Source: Sphingomonadales bacterium (GTDB lineage: Bacteria; Pseudomonadota; Alphaproteobacteria; Sphingomonadales; Sphingomonadaceae). Taken from it: 49,178 bases of DNA. The DNA lies in contig JAGWMZ010000028.1 of the NCBI GenBank assembly GCA_028871475.1, forward strand, positions 1-49,178, read 5' to 3'. Under the pieces are notes generated by a model. That model ran no database searches. It was not told the origin of the DNA and saw only the letters and a list, made by a program, of their open reading frames with translations. Both the position numbers and the translations under genes were made by a program. Positions within the stretch are counted from its first letter, which is position 1; each line of letters begins with the position of its first letter. Of this stretch, positions 15,102 through 23,112 are shown piece by piece.

Positions 15102-15380
15102 TCACTCTGTTGGGCCGGGGAACGGGGGTTCCCAGATCTCTGGTTCGCCATCGTCATCGGTGTCGCCTGCGTCCGTCGCGGGCTCATATTTGAAATAGAC
15201 CGCCCCCCATTCGTCGATTGGGGGCAGTTCGCGCAGTTCCCGGCTCCAGATGTTCTGCCAGTCCTGCAGTGTGCAATGGTCGAGCCAATAATCCGGGCTT
15301 TGGTGGAAATAGCGGACCAGCTTGGCAAGGATGCGGTCAAAGTCGGGTGGTGGCGGCTCTACGCCGCCTGTGCTTCCCCC
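15102..15380 (-). CDS. Tail assembly chaperone frameshift extension (gpT-like)
   Basis: An open frame, -1 relative to the chaperone gene, that has no ATG, GTG or TTG start where expected. It reads EPPPPDFDRILAKLVRYF and continues through WLDHCTLQDWQNIWSRELRE to an acidic, proline-rich end (PPFPGPTE) two bases before the tape measure start. It opens after a TGA that lies upstream of the chaperone stop, so ribosomes could enter only in the 30-odd shared bases. Lambda makes gpGT by -1 frameshifting at the same gene position. The fusion would bind the tape measure during tail assembly. Confidence 0.75.
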   Translation of the reverse strand, partial: GGSTGGVEPPPPDFDRILAKLVRYFHQSPDYWLDHCTLQDWQNIWSRELRELPPIDEWGAVYFKYEPATDAGDTDDDGEPEIWEPPFPGPTE

Positions 15381-15757
15381 TGGGCGGGGCTTTCACCCTT
15401 GGCATCTTCCGGGGCGATCCATTCGCCGCTCTGCCAGCGCATGGCGAAGAAGGCATTGATCAGGTCCATGCCGGTGATGGGCAGGTCTTCGAACTGATCG
15501 CGGGTGAGGGTGCGATCCGCCGCGCTGGCAGCAAGCCATGCGATCTCGATGAGATCGGCATTCTCGGCATCCTCCACCGCCAGCACGCTGCCATTGGCGG
15601 CCAGAACGCGGGCGGCAAAGCTGGATTCGGGCTTGCCCGGGTCGGTGGGGCGGCTCAGGCGCCGCAGAAGGGGCGAAGCAACCTTGCTGATGCGCAGGGG
15701 CAGCGGCGGAACGGAAAAGGTCTTTCCGCCCAGAACAATGTCACGGGGATTGGTCAT
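15359..15757 (-). CDS. Tail assembly chaperone (gpG-like)
   Basis: 132 residues, starting MTNPRDIVLGGKTFSVPPLP. It is short, helical in the middle and has a disordered Ala/Gly/Glu tail (GESPAQGEAQAA). It lies directly upstream of the tape measure, where siphophages place the chaperone gene, and its 3' end overlaps the -1 frame described separately. It starts with an ATGA overlap to the preceding gene. It would coat the tape measure and recruit tube subunits; most copies end at the TAG and a minor share would continue in the -1 frame. Confidence 0.75.
   Translation of the reverse strand: MTNPRDIVLGGKTFSVPPLPLRISKVASPLLRRLSRPTDPGKPESSFAARVLAANGSVLAVEDAENADLIEIAWLAASAADRTLTRDQFEDLPITGMDLINAFFAMRWQSGEWIAPEDAKGESPAQGEAQAA
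15374..15380 (-). promoter_or_regulatory. Candidate -1 ribosomal frameshift site
   Basis: On the minus strand: GGGGGAA, read in frame as G-GGG-GAA just before the chaperone stop. The glycine codon can re-pair perfectly after a -1 slip because of the five-G run; the next codon re-pairs with a mismatch. It lies within the only window where both frames are open. Other slip points in this window cannot be excluded. Confidence 0.5.
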
Positions 15758-16125
15758 TTGGCAGAGGCCTCTTTCATGCGGCGGCTCGCGCCCTCGATCA
15801 TCTCAGGATGGTCGAAGGCTTGAACGGTGATGCGGGCGAGGATGAGGTCTGTGGAGAGATCGAGGTCACCAATCATGGCGAGCACGCCCAGCAGCCCGCG
15901 CCGGTTCCAGCGGATTTCGCGCAGGCCCTGGCAGGGAATGGGCGGCTGCCGGTTCATCACCAGCCGCTCGGTGATCTTCTTGCAGACGAAGGCCTGCGCC
16001 TGTTCCACCTCAAGGGCGGACAGGCGCAGGTCGGTGCAGATCTTCTCCATGGGCACGCCATTGGCCAGGTTCTGGAAGGCCAGCCGCCGCGTGCGGCCCT
16101 TGGCCCGGCGCTCATCCTCGGTCAT
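15754..16125 (-). CDS. Hypothetical phage protein in tail module
   Basis: 123 residues from MTEDERRAKGRTRRLAFQNL. Helical and charged; it includes LSALEVEQAQAFVCKKITER, which could be a small DNA- or protein-binding helix pair. It lies between the tail tube and the chaperone gene, a place often filled by a small, poorly conserved protein. The longer open frame upstream is a shadow of the tube gene. It overlaps the chaperone start by ATGA. Confidence 0.6.
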   Translation of the reverse strand: MTEDERRAKGRTRRLAFQNLANGVPMEKICTDLRLSALEVEQAQAFVCKKITERLVMNRQPPIPCQGLREIRWNRRGLLGVLAMIGDLDLSTDLILARITVQAFDHPEMIEGASRRMKEASAK

Positions 16126-16136
16126 GCGGGCGGCCC

Positions 16137-16910
16137 TTAGGCGGCTTCGGCGAAGGTGGCCACGCCCAGCTGGTCGTTGCCGTTGACCGCTGCCATATAA
16201 TCGAGCGAGCTGGTGCCGAAGCCCGACTTCTTGGCCGACAGGCTGCCCGAGGAGGCGATGCAGTTGAAGAACACGAACATGTCCTGCTCGGTGCCCCAAG
16301 GCAGCGTGTGCACGGCCTGGAAGTTGCCGGTGAGGCCCTGCAGCTGGTTGGCCATGACGATGCTTTCGCCCACGGCCGACTGCTGCCAGACATAGGAGAT
16401 GAGCACGTTGCCGTTCGCATCGCCTGCGGCAAAGGTATATTTGCCCTTGTTGGCGCCGCTGGTGGCCACCGAATAGGACGTGCCGGCCACTTCCGAACCC
16501 GCCGCGACGCAGGTCATGATCGCGCCGGTGGTGGCATTCGTCACGCCAAGGTCATAGATGAAGTTGGTGGCATTCGCCACAGTGACAACATAGGTGCTGG
16601 TGCCCGGAATGGTAGCCGCTTCCTTGTCGGCCTCAAGGTAGGAGCCGGTGGTGGAACTCGCGCCGAAGAGAATGTCCGAATAGATGCGGGCATTCGTCTT
16701 GCCATATTCCACCTTGCCGGTGACTTCCATTTCACCGGCGCCCACGGCGGCGGCAAACTGCTTTTCACCGAACAGGCTTTCGACCTTGCGCTTGAAGTCG
16801 ATGGACTGGCTCTGGGGCACCAGGGCGCGGGCCGGGGTGGGGTTGGTGTAATTGCCGGTCATGAAGGCGCGACCGGCGCCGAAGGTGGGTTTGCCGCTCA
16901 GGACGGTCAT
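16137..16910 (-). CDS. Major tail tube protein
   Basis: 257 residues, rich in Gly, Ala, Ser and Thr with alternating hydrophobic residues, as in beta-barrel tube proteins. It lies just upstream of the chaperone and tape measure genes. A middle segment (about 95-170, TYVVTVANATNFIYDLGVTN) looks like an inserted Ig-like or surface domain. It would stack in hexameric rings to form the tail tube. Called by position, size and composition. Confidence 0.75.
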   Translation of the reverse strand: MTVLSGKPTFGAGRAFMTGNYTNPTPARALVPQSQSIDFKRKVESLFGEKQFAAAVGAGEMEVTGKVEYGKTNARIYSDILFGASSTTGSYLEADKEAATIPGTSTYVVTVANATNFIYDLGVTNATTGAIMTCVAAGSEVAGTSYSVATSGANKGKYTFAAGDANGNVLISYVWQQSAVGESIVMANQLQGLTGNFQAVHTLPWGTEQDMFVFFNCIASSGSLSAKKSGFGTSSLDYMAAVNGNDQLGVATFAEAA

Positions 16911-16962
16911 GCGGGTTCTCCTTTGGTGATGCGATGATCAGGATGGTGGCGGCCGGCGCCGG

Positions 16963-17184
16963 TCAGCCCTTGTTTCCGGTCGCCGGGTCCGGAGGGGTGG
17001 AAGAATCGGAGGCTTTCGCTTTGCCAGCGGGCGCCGGGGCAGGATCGGCCGGGGTGAGGCGCGCGATCAGATCGGGCAAGGCCGCGACGGCCTGGTTGTA
17101 GGCTTCGGTGCTGCGGGCGATGGCGCCCGTGGCGAGGCGTTCGCGAAACCAGCTGTTGACGGTATCGGCGGTGGTGATGGCCAT
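16963..17184 (-). CDS. Small hypothetical protein
   Basis: 73 residues (MAITTADTVNSWFRERLATG), with a helical N-terminal half and a disordered Pro/Ala/Ser-rich C-terminal half (DPAPAPAGKAKASDSSTPPD). Function unknown. It lies between the tail tube and the tail-terminator-like gene. The ATG at 17184 is used because the frame upstream of it is Ala/Arg-rich shadow sequence. Confidence 0.55.
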   Translation of the reverse strand: MAITTADTVNSWFRERLATGAIARSTEAYNQAVAALPDLIARLTPADPAPAPAGKAKASDSSTPPDPATGNKG

Positions 17185-17215
17185 GGGATGCTCCTTGGAA
17201 GTCAGGGCGGGCAGA

Positions 17216-17860
17216 TCAGGGCAGGGTGACGCGGATGGGGATGCGGGCAATGGCCTGGCTGCCCTGGTCGCCCGGGCTGATGTCGCTGCGCCCCTCGATA
17301 CGGGCCCAGTAGACAAGGCCGCCCAGCGTGAAGAGCGGGTCGCCATAGTCGCCATCGGGCGCGAAGCTGGCGCGGATCATCTGTTCAAGGCCGGTGAGCA
17401 CGCTGTCGGGCGCGATGTTCGGGTCCTGCCCGGCGTTGCAGTAGATCCATGCCTCGCAATCGAGCGTGGTGATGATGAAGCCGGAATCGTGATTGCCTTC
17501 ATCGGTCACGCCGATGCGGCGCAGGAAAAGGGCGGGCTGGTCGGCCACCTGTGTCCAGTGCTGCACCCGGCGCGAGGCGGTGAGGAAGCCAGTGGTGAAC
17601 TGGGTAGGACCTGTCTCGGTATCAGCAGTCATCGGCTCCGACAGGGTGATGGTTGACCCGTCATCGGCGATGGCTGTGATGAGCGCGCCATCAGCGCTGC
17701 CCGTGGCAAAAACGGGCAGGCCGGGGAAAAGGCCCTCGATGCCGGAAGGTGCAGTCAATACCTCACTGCCCGGCGTTGCGTTGGCGGAAAAGGTAAGTGT
17801 GGCGGCGCCCTGCAGATGGGCGAAGAGCGCCTGCATCACCGGTTCGAAGTTGATGTTCAT
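17216..17860 (-). CDS. Tail terminator / tail completion-like protein
   Basis: 214 residues. The N-terminal FEPVMQALFAHLQG and the C-terminal beta segments fit the minor tail U-like family that caps the tube and joins it to the head. A segment of about 25-75 (LTFSANATPGSEVLTAPSGI) looks like an extra inserted beta domain. It follows the HK97 gp10-like gene with an ATGA overlap, the usual order. Recognised by position and pattern, not by a strict motif. Confidence 0.6.
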   Translation of the reverse strand: MNINFEPVMQALFAHLQGAATLTFSANATPGSEVLTAPSGIEGLFPGLPVFATGSADGALITAIADDGSTITLSEPMTADTETGPTQFTTGFLTASRRVQHWTQVADQPALFLRRIGVTDEGNHDSGFIITTLDCEAWIYCNAGQDPNIAPDSVLTGLEQMIRASFAPDGDYGDPLFTLGGLVYWARIEGRSDISPGDQGSQAIARIPIRVTLP

Positions 17861-18366
17861 GCGTTGGCCTCGGCAACATTCTTGGCCACAACGGCGTTGA
17901 GCCGTTCCATGACCTGGGGCTGGATCTGGGCCAGCGGGCCGCGCTCATAGGCGCGTTGGGCAATGGTGGTGGGCCGGCTGTAGGCATCGACCAGCACAGA
18001 GACAGGCGAATTCAGTTTGTAGGACCAATAGTGGTCAAGCCGCATGGAATGCGCTGAAACGGCCACCGTAGCATTGGCGCCATATTCCAGCGCGGCGGCC
18101 TTGGCGAAGTCCGAACCGCCGCCGCTTCCTTCGCCGGCAATGTCGATATAGCCGGTGATGCGTTCCTTGTCGGTGAAGAGCCTGACCCGCTCCTGACTGA
18201 GCAAGCGCCCGGTTTTGACGGGCGTGGCCGCCTGCACCATGGCGAAAAGCTCGGCTGAAAGCCCGTCGATCTCGCGCCGCAGGTCGTCATAGAGAGCGTC
18301 GGGAAAAGCCTCGAAGCGCAGGCCGACCTGCCGCGCATTGGCGACATCGATGTGGATGGTGTCCAT
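17857..18366 (-). CDS. HK97 gp10-like head-tail joining protein
   Basis: 169 residues. It contains the gp10-family pattern VQAATPVKTGRLLSQERVRL followed by a beta hairpin and AAALEYGANATVAV. The family forms a ring at the neck. It overlaps both neighbours (four bases at its end, ATGA) and sits between the head-tail connector and the tail terminator. Confidence 0.75.
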   Translation of the reverse strand: MDTIHIDVANARQVGLRFEAFPDALYDDLRREIDGLSAELFAMVQAATPVKTGRLLSQERVRLFTDKERITGYIDIAGEGSGGGSDFAKAAALEYGANATVAVSAHSMRLDHYWSYKLNSPVSVLVDAYSRPTTIAQRAYERGPLAQIQPQVMERLNAVVAKNVAEANA

Positions 18367-18369
18367 GAG

Positions 18370-19278
18370 TCAGACGACCATCGGCGTTTTGTAGGGGCGC
18401 AGGACGCCTTCAACGTCGGGCGGGAATGGGCTGTTCTGCCCGGGTGTGGTGCCGATCCAGAAGCGTTCAACGCCGACGCCTGGAGTTTCCCGCTGGATGA
18501 GGGAAGGATCGCGACCCTTGCTCATATAGCGCCCTGTCAGCATCTGCAGAACGACATCGACAATATCGTCGGGGACCTTCGCAACAGCATACTGCACCGC
18601 AAGGCCAGTGCCTGCATCGGTGGCATTGAAGGTATAAATGCCAGCACTCACGGCATATTGGCCGGGGGCAGGAATGCCACTTACCCGCGTGAAAGGCGTT
18701 CCCGACGATGAGGCAACGTTCCAGTCGCAGGAAAAGGTTGCGGCCTGCGAGACAGTGACCTGGTAGGGCGCTGTTGAAGGAACCTGTCCGCTTTCAGAAA
18801 CGATGGAGCCAAAGCCGGCGGCATATTGCACGACAACGGGCAGCGCTTCCCACGTGGTGACAACGCCGGTGAAAGGGTTGAGGCGCAGCAGGCGGCCCGT
18901 TTCGGGGTCGAGCGTGTAATCCTTGCCCTGCACCATGACTTTGGTGCTGGGGCTTGATCCTGCGGCCGTCGTCTGGATGACCGAGATAACACCCAGCACA
19001 GGCCAACGCGTCAGCACCAGCTCGGCAAAGCCGCCCGGCGTCTGGTAGGGATAGGGATCCTGCTGAATGTCGAAAGCATCCTGCACGATCTCGGGAACAA
19101 GCACGCGGCGCAGATAGGTTGTCACCATGCCCGAAACCCCCGCAAGGGCGCGCAATATCCAGCTATCCTTGCTGGTGTTGTTGGCCGCGATCGACAGTTC
19201 ATCGCGCGCGGTGTTGAGGTTGGTCAGATTATAGGTTGCCGCCGCCACGAGGACGGTGGACGAAACTGAATAGGCCAC
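18370..19278 (-). CDS. Head-tail connector (adaptor) protein
   Basis: 302 residues. The C-terminal stretch PDDIVDVVLQMLTGRYMSKG and the helical N-terminus fit the head-tail adaptor (gp6-like) group, though this protein is longer than the usual 100-120 residues because of a beta-rich middle insert (about 100-230). It uses a GTG start. No in-frame ATG nearby would keep the helical N-terminus intact. Confidence 0.6.
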   Translation of the reverse strand: MAYSVSSTVLVAAATYNLTNLNTARDELSIAANNTSKDSWILRALAGVSGMVTTYLRRVLVPEIVQDAFDIQQDPYPYQTPGGFAELVLTRWPVLGVISVIQTTAAGSSPSTKVMVQGKDYTLDPETGRLLRLNPFTGVVTTWEALPVVVQYAAGFGSIVSESGQVPSTAPYQVTVSQAATFSCDWNVASSSGTPFTRVSGIPAPGQYAVSAGIYTFNATDAGTGLAVQYAVAKVPDDIVDVVLQMLTGRYMSKGRDPSLIQRETPGVGVERFWIGTTPGQNSPFPPDVEGVLRPYKTPMVV

Positions 19279-19281
19279 GAT

Positions 19282-19542
19282 TCAGCGTGCCTGACGCCGG
19301 TCATGCCCAGCCGCTGGGCGACCGGGGCGCAGGATAGCCCTTTCGGGCTTGACCGCCTGCGGCTTCTCCTGCCTGACCGGTTCAGACGGGGCCGGATGGG
19401 CGGACGGCGGCCATGGATCATTTGCCAAGAGCTTGCCTTCCTTTTCGAGCTTTGTTGCGATCTCTTCGGGCAAGAGCCGCTTTTCGCCGGCGAGATGCGG
19501 CGCCATCGTCACCGCGAAGGTCACATGTCTCATCGGGCCCAT
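19282..19542 (-). CDS. Small hypothetical head-region protein
   Basis: 86 residues. The N-terminal part MRHVTFAVTMAPHLAGEKRL is ordered, and the C-terminal half is Pro, Lys and Arg rich and probably disordered. Function unknown. It lies between the decoration-like gene and the connector; small proteins here often act in head completion, but no family was recognised. The ATG at 19533 is an equally good start. Confidence 0.5.
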   Translation of the reverse strand: MGPMRHVTFAVTMAPHLAGEKRLLPEEIATKLEKEGKLLANDPWPPSAHPAPSEPVRQEKPQAVKPERAILRPGRPAAGHDRRQAR

Positions 19543-19609
19543 CGGAATATCCTCGACGATGGAGGGGGCGCAGGGGTTCCCGCTACCCCCTCAGGGAGAA
19601 TGGGCCTGA

Positions 19610-20050
19610 TCAGACGGCCGGGCGCAGCGTTTCGCCACCGAAGGCGATATCGGCCGCCACCTGTACTGTCGGCGAAGAACCACCCGTGAAGGCGATGGTG
19701 CTGACCGCGCGGATGTAGCGGTTGGCGCTGCTGAGATCGATCGCCACCGATGCATCCGTGCTGGCGGCGGTGATGGCAGACGTGGCGGCAACTGCGGCAG
19801 CGCCGGGGGCGACATAATCGGCCCAGGTGGAATTGTCAGCGGAATGCTGCAACTTGGTGGTGACCGAGGTGGTGGTGGGCGAACCGGTGATGGCACCGGT
19901 GGCCGCATGCAGGACGCAGGAAAGGGCGCCATTATGCGCGGCGCGATCGAGGCCCGAACCATTGACGCTGGCAGACGCTGCCTGTGGAAGAACGCTGGAT
20001 GCCAGCGCGATGAACGCGCCGATATTATGCTGAAGAGCAACGGTGGACAT
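19610..20050 (-). CDS. Putative head decoration-like protein
   Basis: 146 residues of low complexity, rich in Ala, Ser, Thr and Val, with alternating beta pattern (TTTSVTTKLQHSADNSTWAD). It follows the capsid gene by about 90 bases, a usual place for a decoration or cement protein. No family motif was recognised, so a head-associated structural role is inferred from position. Confidence 0.55.
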   Translation of the reverse strand: MSTVALQHNIGAFIALASSVLPQAASASVNGSGLDRAAHNGALSCVLHAATGAITGSPTTTSVTTKLQHSADNSTWADYVAPGAAAVAATSAITAASTDASVAIDLSSANRYIRAVSTIAFTGGSSPTVQVAADIAFGGETLRPAV

Positions 20051-20099
20051 GGGAATTTCCCTTCCGATGAAAGCGGGTGAAGTGGGGCGGTGGCAAGCA

Positions 20100-20123
20100 G
20101 GCCGCTGGCGTTAACCAGCGGCC
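20100..20123. other. Hairpin between capsid and next gene
   Basis: GGCCGCTGG, six-base loop, CCAGCGGCC: a perfect nine-base-pair stem. Neither side has a strong T-tract, so it is not a clear terminator. It may protect the capsid mRNA 3' end or reduce read-through into the next gene. Confidence 0.55.
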
Positions 20124-20138
20124 CTAAGCCGTCACAGA

Positions 20139-21608
20139 TCAGCTGATGGCCGGGGCCCAGCGCACGAACTGGATGACGGCAATCGACTGATCGTGCCGCA
20201 TCTGGAAGTCATGCTCAGTGATGGCGCGGATGATCGTCTGGTCGGACTGGAAGGCCGAGCGCGTGGTGCCACCCGCATCGACGTACATGCCCTCGCGCGA
20301 GACGGCGAGTTCGAGGCTCATCGAATCGAGGATCATCGCCTCGTCCATCTCGACCAGGAACACGAAGGAGCAGTCGTTGTTGGTGCTGCTGGCGTCGTGA
20401 TAATTGGTCGGGATCTGCGTCGTCTTGCGGACGGGATAACCCAGCAGCTTGCCGGTCATCAATTCGTCGCGATAGACATAAAGGCCCAGGCTGTTCTGCA
20501 CGTTGTACAGATAGTTGTAGGAACGCGGGTTCATGAACCAGACGCGCTTGTCATCGGGAACGTTGGCTGCGTCGAGACGGTTGACCGCACCGCCCAGCTC
20601 GGCAGCAGCCGTGGCAAGCGTGTAGGTTTCGTTCGAGGTGATGAAGTTGCCGCCAGTGCTGTTTGCCGGATCGGTGCCGTTGACCGCAGCCGTCGAATTG
20701 CCGGAGGTGGACCACACGCCGGGCGTACCGCCGTTGCGCTGGACCCAGCGGTTGGCGAAATACAGGAAGCCCATGGGCTGATCCTGCGTGCCCTGGCCAA
20801 ACATGAAGGCGAAATCCTCGGCCAGCCCAAGCACCTTCACAAGATCGTCACGCACGAAGGCGTCAACAGCCGGATCGGAATAGCGCATCATGTCATTCGA
20901 CACGGGCACCAGACCCATCAGCTTCTTGAAGGTGGCGACGATCTGGTTCAGCGACTGCTGAGACTGGTTTGCGGGCGACTGTTCGTTGCCATAGCCGGCC
21001 GTGGCGGCGCTGGCCTGGCCGGGCAACGTCATGGTGCCGCGCGGCATCGGCAGAACACGCGGGCCAGAGGCGCGGACAACGGCCTTCGGGCGCAGCAGTT
21101 CGATGATCTCGTTCATATAGTCGGGCGGTACGATGAAACCACCAGACGCACCGACCGAGGTCACCAGAGCGCGGGTCACGGGGTCGATACGCGGCTCGAA
21201 AGAGCGCGTGATCGGGTGACGTTCACCGAACTGCGACGCCGCGAAGTTGCGCGCTTCGCTGATAACGCCGCCAGCCTTGTTGAACATTTTCAGGCTGGCG
21301 ATGGCGCGCAGGCCGCGGCAAGTGGTGAGGCCCATCGCCTTAGCATCGTCCTCGTTGCTGTAGGGATCGCGTTCGCGAACCTTGATCTGGCCATCTGCAT
21401 TGTCCTGCCCATCGACAGGCTTTGCGGTTTCCAGAGAAAGCGCCTGTGCCTGCCGGGCCCGGGCGATCTGCGCGTCATAGTCCTGCACGGCGCGCTGCTG
21501 GGTTTCATATTCCGCCTGATCCTCGGTGGAGAGGATGCCGGGCTTATCGGCGAGCGCCTTGAACGAGTCAAAGGCGGCCGCCCGCTTCTTGAGCAGGTCG
21601 TTGATCAT
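20139..21608 (-). CDS. Major capsid protein, HK97 fold
   Basis: 489 residues. A helical, charged N-terminal region (about 1-110, with FDSFKALADKPGILSTEDQA) resembles the HK97 delta scaffolding domain removed by the protease. The mature shell domain includes GGFIVPPDYMNEIIELLRPK and GLVPVSNDMMRYSDPAVD, typical of HK97 capsids. It directly follows the protease gene. The start at 21608 (MINDLLKKRAAAF) has a good upstream region; a longer frame is shadow. Confidence 0.9.
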   Translation of the reverse strand: MINDLLKKRAAAFDSFKALADKPGILSTEDQAEYETQQRAVQDYDAQIARARQAQALSLETAKPVDGQDNADGQIKVRERDPYSNEDDAKAMGLTTCRGLRAIASLKMFNKAGGVISEARNFAASQFGERHPITRSFEPRIDPVTRALVTSVGASGGFIVPPDYMNEIIELLRPKAVVRASGPRVLPMPRGTMTLPGQASAATAGYGNEQSPANQSQQSLNQIVATFKKLMGLVPVSNDMMRYSDPAVDAFVRDDLVKVLGLAEDFAFMFGQGTQDQPMGFLYFANRWVQRNGGTPGVWSTSGNSTAAVNGTDPANSTGGNFITSNETYTLATAAAELGGAVNRLDAANVPDDKRVWFMNPRSYNYLYNVQNSLGLYVYRDELMTGKLLGYPVRKTTQIPTNYHDASSTNNDCSFVFLVEMDEAMILDSMSLELAVSREGMYVDAGGTTRSAFQSDQTIIRAITEHDFQMRHDQSIAVIQFVRWAPAIS

Positions 21609-21677
21609 AGTGTGCTCCTGGTGGGGGCTGCCGTTGCCCAAGCGGCGGTGTGGGCTCTCTCCGGATGGAGAAACTGG

Positions 21678-22874
21678 TCAGGCGGTCAGTGACAGCGAGA
21701 GCATGTCGGCCTGGCGCCGCCGGAAATCGGATGCCGCGCGGTCACCGTCGATGGTTGCATCACCGACTGAAGTTTGGGCCTCGGTGGGTTTCCCGCCCGT
21801 GCTGTCTTCGTCATCGTCCTGCGAGACACCGGCACGGTTCATCATATCGTCCAGCGTGCCAAGCGCCTTCTTGTGTTTGGCGATCGCGCTGCGGCCCTCG
21901 GTGATCGCTTCCTCGTGCTGCGCCTTCATTTCGCGCAGGCAGCGCACCGTGTCGGTCGAAAGCGTTTTGCCAGCGCGGGCCTTGGCATAGGCATAGGCGC
22001 GCCGGAATGCGCGGACACGCGGGGTCGCTCCGGCGCGAACATAGGCGCGATCGTCGACCGTAAGGATGACATCGTCATCGTCATCATCTTCCGGCTCGAC
22101 ATCATAACCGGCCAGCGCTTCTGCAACCTCTTCCGCCGCCATGGCGAGCAGTGCATCGCCAAGGTCATGCAGCACACCGGCCAGCATTGCCGGAACCTTG
22201 CTGCCATCGCCTTCAATAGCGCTTTCATATTTTGCAGAATCGACCTTGCAGCCAAGATCCTCGAAAAGATAGCAAAGGCTGGCAAGCTGATAGAGACCGC
22301 GCTTTCCGGCCAGCAGCGCCACGCGCTGTCCCGAAATGACACGTTTCGCGCGAGTCATGGCTGGGGCAGGGGCAGCCTGTCCTTCTTCGACTTTCATGGA
22401 ATTGCCTCCATCATGTTGGCGCGCGGTGACCAATGCGCCGGCATCAGCGGGCACGCTGACAAAGCTGAGTTCGAGCAGTTCCCAGGCGCTGATCCTTTGG
22501 CCGCCCTTGGGTTTGGTGGGTTCAAGCGGTTCGCTCTCGATGGGATCAAAGCCGACCGATACAGCGCGGATCACCGCCGCCTTGGTCAGGCCGCAGATCC
22601 TGTCCGCCGTCGGACTGATGCCAAGCGGCGCGAAGCACACGCGGGCCGTGATTTCATCGCCACTCACGGTGATCTGCTCGACCGTTCCGATCGGCTCATT
22701 GGCATCATGCGACCAGAGCACAATCGGATTGGCCCGATAATTCTCAAGCAGGCAGCCCTGGGGAATGAGGATATGGCCGTCGCGGGCGAGGGCGGCGGTC
22801 GACATGACCACCTCGACCTCGCGTTCGCCCAGATCGCTGATCTGCGCGGCGATCAATTTGCGGATCATGGTCAT
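21678..22874 (-). CDS. HK97-family prohead protease with long C-terminal extension
   Basis: 398 residues, about twice the usual size. The first 160 residues are the protease: His56 in VLWSHD and the ELSFVSVPA motif near 135-142 carry the expected catalytic His and Ser. The extra C-terminal 220 residues hold helical segments, an acidic run (EPEDDDDDDVIL) and a charged helical pair. It would cut the delta domain of the capsid protein. The ATGA overlap with the upstream gene supports the start; a second ATG lies two codons in. Confidence 0.8.
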   Translation of the reverse strand: MTMIRKLIAAQISDLGEREVEVVMSTAALARDGHILIPQGCLLENYRANPIVLWSHDANEPIGTVEQITVSGDEITARVCFAPLGISPTADRICGLTKAAVIRAVSVGFDPIESEPLEPTKPKGGQRISAWELLELSFVSVPADAGALVTARQHDGGNSMKVEEGQAAPAPAMTRAKRVISGQRVALLAGKRGLYQLASLCYLFEDLGCKVDSAKYESAIEGDGSKVPAMLAGVLHDLGDALLAMAAEEVAEALAGYDVEPEDDDDDDVILTVDDRAYVRAGATPRVRAFRRAYAYAKARAGKTLSTDTVRCLREMKAQHEEAITEGRSAIAKHKKALGTLDDMMNRAGVSQDDDEDSTGGKPTEAQTSVGDATIDGDRAASDFRRRQADMLSLSLTA

Positions 22875-23107
22875 GACACAGCCTTGAATGTCATGGTGAT
22901 GTGTTTGTCGCCAAAGCGGTTTTGCTGGCAATTGCATATCGCCAAAACTTCGACGGAGTCTGGAACATCATCACCCTCGATCGAGAGGATGAGCACGCCA
23001 TGCTGGTAATCGAAATTCGCATCAAAGATGCGGACCGGATTTTCCGTCCCGCGAAAGATCAGCCCGTCCAGAACCTCCGGACAAATGCGCAATTTTGACT
23101 TGGCCAT
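22871..23107 (-). CDS. Hypothetical protein between portal and protease
   Basis: 78 residues, beginning MAKSKLRICPEVLDGLIFRG. It has an all-beta look (VRIFDANFDYQHGVLILSIE) and a CNCQQNRFGDKH segment. Function unknown. It overlaps the protease start by ATGA and lies five bases after the portal end, so it is part of the head operon. Confidence 0.6.
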   Translation of the reverse strand: MAKSKLRICPEVLDGLIFRGTENPVRIFDANFDYQHGVLILSIEGDDVPDSVEVLAICNCQQNRFGDKHITMTFKAVS

Positions 23108-23112
23108 GGTGG

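Noticed and set aside
20193..21692. 499-codon plus-strand frame over the capsid gene
   Set aside because: Antisense to the well-recognised HK97 capsid gene; the translation has no family signature.
21774..23009. 411-codon plus-strand frame over the protease gene
   Set aside because: Antisense of the protease and neighbouring gene; composition is random-like.
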